Translations under genes and position numbers: made by a program
In this document: positions 60,988 to 64,000 of the stretch, piece after piece
Layout of the letters: each line of letters opens with the position of its first letter
Position numbering within the stretch: the stretch's first letter is position 1
Source: Chitinophaga agri
GTDB lineage: Bacteria > Bacteroidota > Bacteroidia > Chitinophagales > Chitinophagaceae
NCBI RefSeq assembly: GCF_010093065.1
Contig: NZ_CP048113.1
Location: 4,216,001-4,280,000, forward strand
DNA: 64,000 nt
Direction: 5' to 3'
The notes under the pieces: generated by a model
Told to the model about the DNA's origin: nothing
The model's input: only the letters and a program-made list of their open reading frames with translations
The model's database searches: none

Positions 60988-63492
60988 GTGTACAACGCAG
61001 AAAGTATCAGCAAGGTGCTGAAAGGTGAACTATTGCAGCAGACGGGTCATCCGGAGATCGAACACATTTTGCTGGACAGCAGGAAACTCAGTTTTCCTGA
61101 AACATCTGTTTTCATACCGCTGGTAAGCAGCCGGCGTAACGCCCACCAATACATACCTGAGCTGTATGAAAAGGGTGTTTCCAATTTTATTGTGAGTGAA
61201 CCTATCCCACAGGAAAAGTATCCAAAGGCTAACATTATACAGGTAAAGGACACCATGCAGGCCCTGCATGCACTCGTCGCCTACCACCGCCAACAGTTTC
61301 ATATTCCCGTGATCGGCATTACGGGCAGTAACGGTAAGACAATCGTAAAGGAATGGCTGTACCAGTTACTGGAAAAAGATTATAACATTATTCGTAGCCC
61401 TAAAAGCTACAATTCACAGATAGGTGTTCCCCTGTCGGTTTGGCCCCTGAAAGCAGAGCATCAGCTGGCCATTTTTGAAGCTGGTATCTCCCAGCCCGGA
61501 GAAATGGAACATCTTGAAAAGATCATTCGTCCTACTATTGGCATCTTTACCAACATTGGTGAGGCACACAATGAGGGATTTCTTAATATCCGGCAGAAGA
61601 TCAACGAAAAGCTGGTATTATTTTCCAAAAGCGAACTGCTGATCTACTGTAAAGATTATCTCACACTTAACGAATGTGTACTTAACTTCCACAACCTGGT
61701 AGGTAAGAAAGACGGCCACGATACCGGCTTACAGCTGTTTTCATGGTCCCGTAAAACAGAGGCCGACCTCCGCGTTATCAGTGTGGATAAACACGAGCAC
61801 CATTCCCGCATAGACGCGTTGTATCAAACCATTCCCATACATATCACTATCCCATTTGTGGACGAAGGCTCTGTAGAGAATGCCATCCACTGCTGGGCAC
61901 TTATGATACACCTGGGTATGGAGCAGTCCGTCATTCAACAGCGGATGGACCAGCTGGGCAATATTGCCATGCGCCTGGAATTAAAACAGGGCATCAATAA
62001 CTGCTCCGTGATCAATGACAGCTACAACTCCGACCTCGGCTCACTGACCATTGCCCTGGAATTCCTGCAGCAGCAACAACAGCATCCAACACGTACTGTC
62101 ATTCTCAGTGATATATTGCAAAGCGGCAAAAGCGACGCCTCTCTTTATGAGGAAGTAGCCAGCCTTCTGCAGCAGAAGGGTATCAATAAGGTGATCGGTA
62201 TCGGGAAAAATATCTCCAGGGAAAAGAAATGCTTTCAGCAGGTGCCTGGCCTGAAGAGCAGCTTTTTCCTGACCACAGAAGAGTTTATCCAGCAGTTTAA
62301 CCAGCAGGACTTCCAGCATGAGACCATTCTCCTGAAAGGCGCCCGTATATTCGAATTTGAGCGGATCGGGAAGCTGTTGGAACAGAAGGTACACCAGACC
62401 ATTATGGAGATCAACCTGACGGCAGTTACCCATAATGTCAAACATTATCAGTCGCTGCTGAAACCCGGTACGAAACTGATGGCAATGGTCAAAGCTTTCT
62501 CTTATGGCAGCGGAAGTTTTGAGATTGCAAATCTATTGCAGTTCCATGGTGTAGATTACTTAGCCGTTGCTTATGCGGATGAAGGAGTCGAGCTGAGAAG
62601 AGCCGGTATTACGATGCCTATCATGGTTATGAATCCGGAACCCAGCTCTTTTGATGCCATCCTGCAATGGAACCTGGAACCCGAAATATATTCCCTCTAT
62701 CTGTTAAAGCAGTTTGAAGAAGAAGTACAGCTGGCTGGTAAAACGGCCTTCCCTGTACATATTAAACTGGATACAGGTATGCACAGGCTCGGCTTTGAGA
62801 AAAAAGATATTCCTGAACTGGCCAGATCACTGAGCGATAATATTTACCTGAAGGTAAATTCTGTGTTCAGCCATCTGGCAGCCAGTGAAGATCCTGAGAT
62901 GGATGCCTTTACCCGGCAGCAGGGTCAATCATTCTTCGAAATGAGCCATGAACTGCAGAAAGCCCTTGGATATGCGGTGATAAGACACATTGCCAACAGT
63001 GCAGCTATCGAACGTCATCCTGATCTTCAACTGGATATGGTAAGACTGGGTATTGGCATGTATGGTATAGACAGCGCCGAGAAGATGCAGGAGCAGCTCC
63101 GGCCGGCCAGTTCCCTGAAAACAACCGTGGCACAGGTAAAACACCTGAATACCGGTGATACGGTAGGTTATGGTGCTAAATGGGTAGCCAAAGGCCCGTC
63201 CGTAACGGCGACAGTTCGCATCGGGTATGCGGACGGATATCCACGGAGCCTGAGTAATGGAAAAGGAAAGATGCTGGTACGCGGACAACTGGCCCCGGTG
63301 GCAGGTGTTGTGGCGATGGACATGCTGATGCTGGACGTAACCCATATTCCTGATGTAACAGAAGGAGATGAGGTAATTGTTTTTGGTAATGAGTTATCTG
63401 TACAACAGGTGGCCGCATGGGCAGATACCATTCCTTATGAAATATTAACAGGAATTTCGCAACGGGTAAAACGCGTATATTTCGAGGAATGA
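60988..63492 (+). CDS. Bifunctional MurF-like ligase / alanine racemase
   Basis: An 834-aa fusion. It starts at GTG 60988. The Mur-ligase half (1-465) has the P-loop GITGSNGKTIVKEW, NSQIGVPLSVWPL, TNIGEAHNEGF and NDSYNSDLGSLTIAL. The racemase half (470-834) has the PLP Lys in MAMVKAFSYGSG, the second catalytic Tyr region VGYGAKW, HIKLDTGMHRLGFE and RIGYADGYPR. It links D-Ala supply to its use in wall synthesis. A separate full-length MurF is encoded 6.2 kb upstream, so the MurF half may be specialised. lspA follows 53 bp later. Confidence 0.94.
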   Translation: MYNAESISKVLKGELLQQTGHPEIEHILLDSRKLSFPETSVFIPLVSSRRNAHQYIPELYEKGVSNFIVSEPIPQEKYPKANIIQVKDTMQALHALVAYHRQQFHIPVIGITGSNGKTIVKEWLYQLLEKDYNIIRSPKSYNSQIGVPLSVWPLKAEHQLAIFEAGISQPGEMEHLEKIIRPTIGIFTNIGEAHNEGFLNIRQKINEKLVLFSKSELLIYCKDYLTLNECVLNFHNLVGKKDGHDTGLQLFSWSRKTEADLRVISVDKHEHHSRIDALYQTIPIHITIPFVDEGSVENAIHCWALMIHLGMEQSVIQQRMDQLGNIAMRLELKQGINNCSVINDSYNSDLGSLTIALEFLQQQQQHPTRTVILSDILQSGKSDASLYEEVASLLQQKGINKVIGIGKNISREKKCFQQVPGLKSSFFLTTEEFIQQFNQQDFQHETILLKGARIFEFERIGKLLEQKVHQTIMEINLTAVTHNVKHYQSLLKPGTKLMAMVKAFSYGSGSFEIANLLQFHGVDYLAVAYADEGVELRRAGITMPIMVMNPEPSSFDAILQWNLEPEIYSLYLLKQFEEEVQLAGKTAFPVHIKLDTGMHRLGFEKKDIPELARSLSDNIYLKVNSVFSHLAASEDPEMDAFTRQQGQSFFEMSHELQKALGYAVIRHIANSAAIERHPDLQLDMVRLGIGMYGIDSAEKMQEQLRPASSLKTTVAQVKHLNTGDTVGYGAKWVAKGPSVTATVRIGYADGYPRSLSNGKGKMLVRGQLAPVAGVVAMDMLMLDVTHIPDVTEGDEVIVFGNELSVQQVAAWADTIPYEILTGISQRVKRVYFEE

Positions 63493-63545
63493 CCGGAATT
63501 ACCGATTTTGCACATTATTATTATTTTTGATAAAATTTTAAACCT

Positions 63546-64000
63546 TTGAAATATCGTCACGTAATCTGGATTGTTGCATTGGTACTCGTGCTTGACCAGG
63601 CACTGAAATTCTGGATAAAAACCCACATGAACTTTAGCCAGGAATTTATCATATTTCCTAACTGGTTCCGCATTCACTTCACTGAGAATCCCGGCATGGC
63701 CTATGGTCTTGAACTGGGAGGAGAGTGGGGTAAAGTAATACTGACGCTCTTCCGTCTCGCAGCTGTAGTAATAGGTTTCAAGTACATGAAGACACTGGTG
63801 AAACAGCAGCACCACACCGGTTTGCTGATCTGTGGCGCCCTGATACTGGCTGGAGCAGCCGGTAACCTGATCGACAGTATGTTCTATGGACTGATATTCT
63901 CAGAGACCAACTTCTATGATGTGGCGACCTTCCTGCCTAAAAACGGCGGTTATGCCTCTTTCCTTCATGGAAAAGTAGTTGATATGCTCTATTTCCCTGT
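63546..64000 (+). CDS. lspA: Lipoprotein signal peptidase (signal peptidase II), 3'-truncated by window edge
   Basis: An open frame from TTG 63546 to the window end (151 codons). The in-frame codons upstream reach a stop without any ATG, so TTG is the only start. The product begins LKYRHVIWIVALVLVLDQAL, and contains the LspA motifs FTENPGMAYG (N-x-G-x-A-F type), GAAGNLIDS with one catalytic Asp and HGKVVDMLYF with the other. A 26-residue insertion between them (YGLIFSETNFYDVATFLPKN) is typical of Bacteroidota. It removes signal peptides from the many lipoproteins encoded nearby. Confidence 0.93.
   Translation, partial: MKYRHVIWIVALVLVLDQALKFWIKTHMNFSQEFIIFPNWFRIHFTENPGMAYGLELGGEWGKVILTLFRLAAVVIGFKYMKTLVKQQHHTGLLICGALILAGAAGNLIDSMFYGLIFSETNFYDVATFLPKNGGYASFLHGKVVDMLYFP

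Overview
The window is chromosomal DNA of a Bacteroidota, most likely Chitinophagaceae (Chitinophaga-like). Evidence: gliding genes gldB, gldF and gldG; a DUF1501/DUF1800 pair; TonB-dependent receptors with a CarboxypepD-type N-terminal domain; a MurF-alanine racemase fusion; promoters of the form TAnnTTTG; and scarcity of Shine-Dalgarno sites. Most genes are core genes. No phage, transposon or CRISPR array is visible.

Layout. 1-2190: 3' part of PEP synthase. 2395-10318: a probable phosphate-starvation block, with a secreted lipoprotein, a TonB receptor, a small unknown protein and a PlcP/LpxH-like metallophosphatase on the minus strand, then a PhoU-like protein and Pit transporter on the plus strand. 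Four intergenic regions here carry the same architecture: hexamers of the type (T/G)TAA(C/T)A repeated every 11 bp, ending exactly 9 nt before a -7 box. 10503-15702: rfbA, galE, a transketolase C-terminal subunit, an ECF sigma factor with a repeat-built membrane partner, and a periplasmic protein. 15809-24139: MBL hydrolase, rodA-pbp2-mreD-mreC-mreB, purD. 24341-28265: two peptide transporters (POT and OPT). 28415-31588: lipoprotein and the DUF1501/DUF1800 pair.

31756-42618: molybdenum cofactor genes (moeA, moaC, mobA; moaE, moaD, moeB-rhodanese) split by a four-gene His-rich metal-type uptake operon (small CxxC membrane protein, TonB receptor, two paralogous lipoproteins) whose promoter is overlapped by an inverted repeat, and by a PepSY-TM gene with a Fur-like palindrome. 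42689-47695: serS, nadE, a beta-barrel protein, gldB. 47771-48180: a minus-strand tandem array of four AT-rich tRNA-like genes, all with anticodon CCA, preceded by a possible small RNA and an RNase Z-like gene. 48362-53308: methyltransferase, apaG, an HExxH protein and a beta-barrel / YceI / CX4CH lipoprotein group. 53485-64000: murF, mce, iscS, an IscU homologue lacking its first ligand Cys, gldF, gldG, murF-alr fusion and the 5' part of lspA.

The observations most worth checking are the Pho-box-like regulon, the tandem tRNA(CCA) array, the ligand-deficient IscU, and the metal-uptake operon with an operator inside its promoter. All identifications come from reading motifs; no database search was run.
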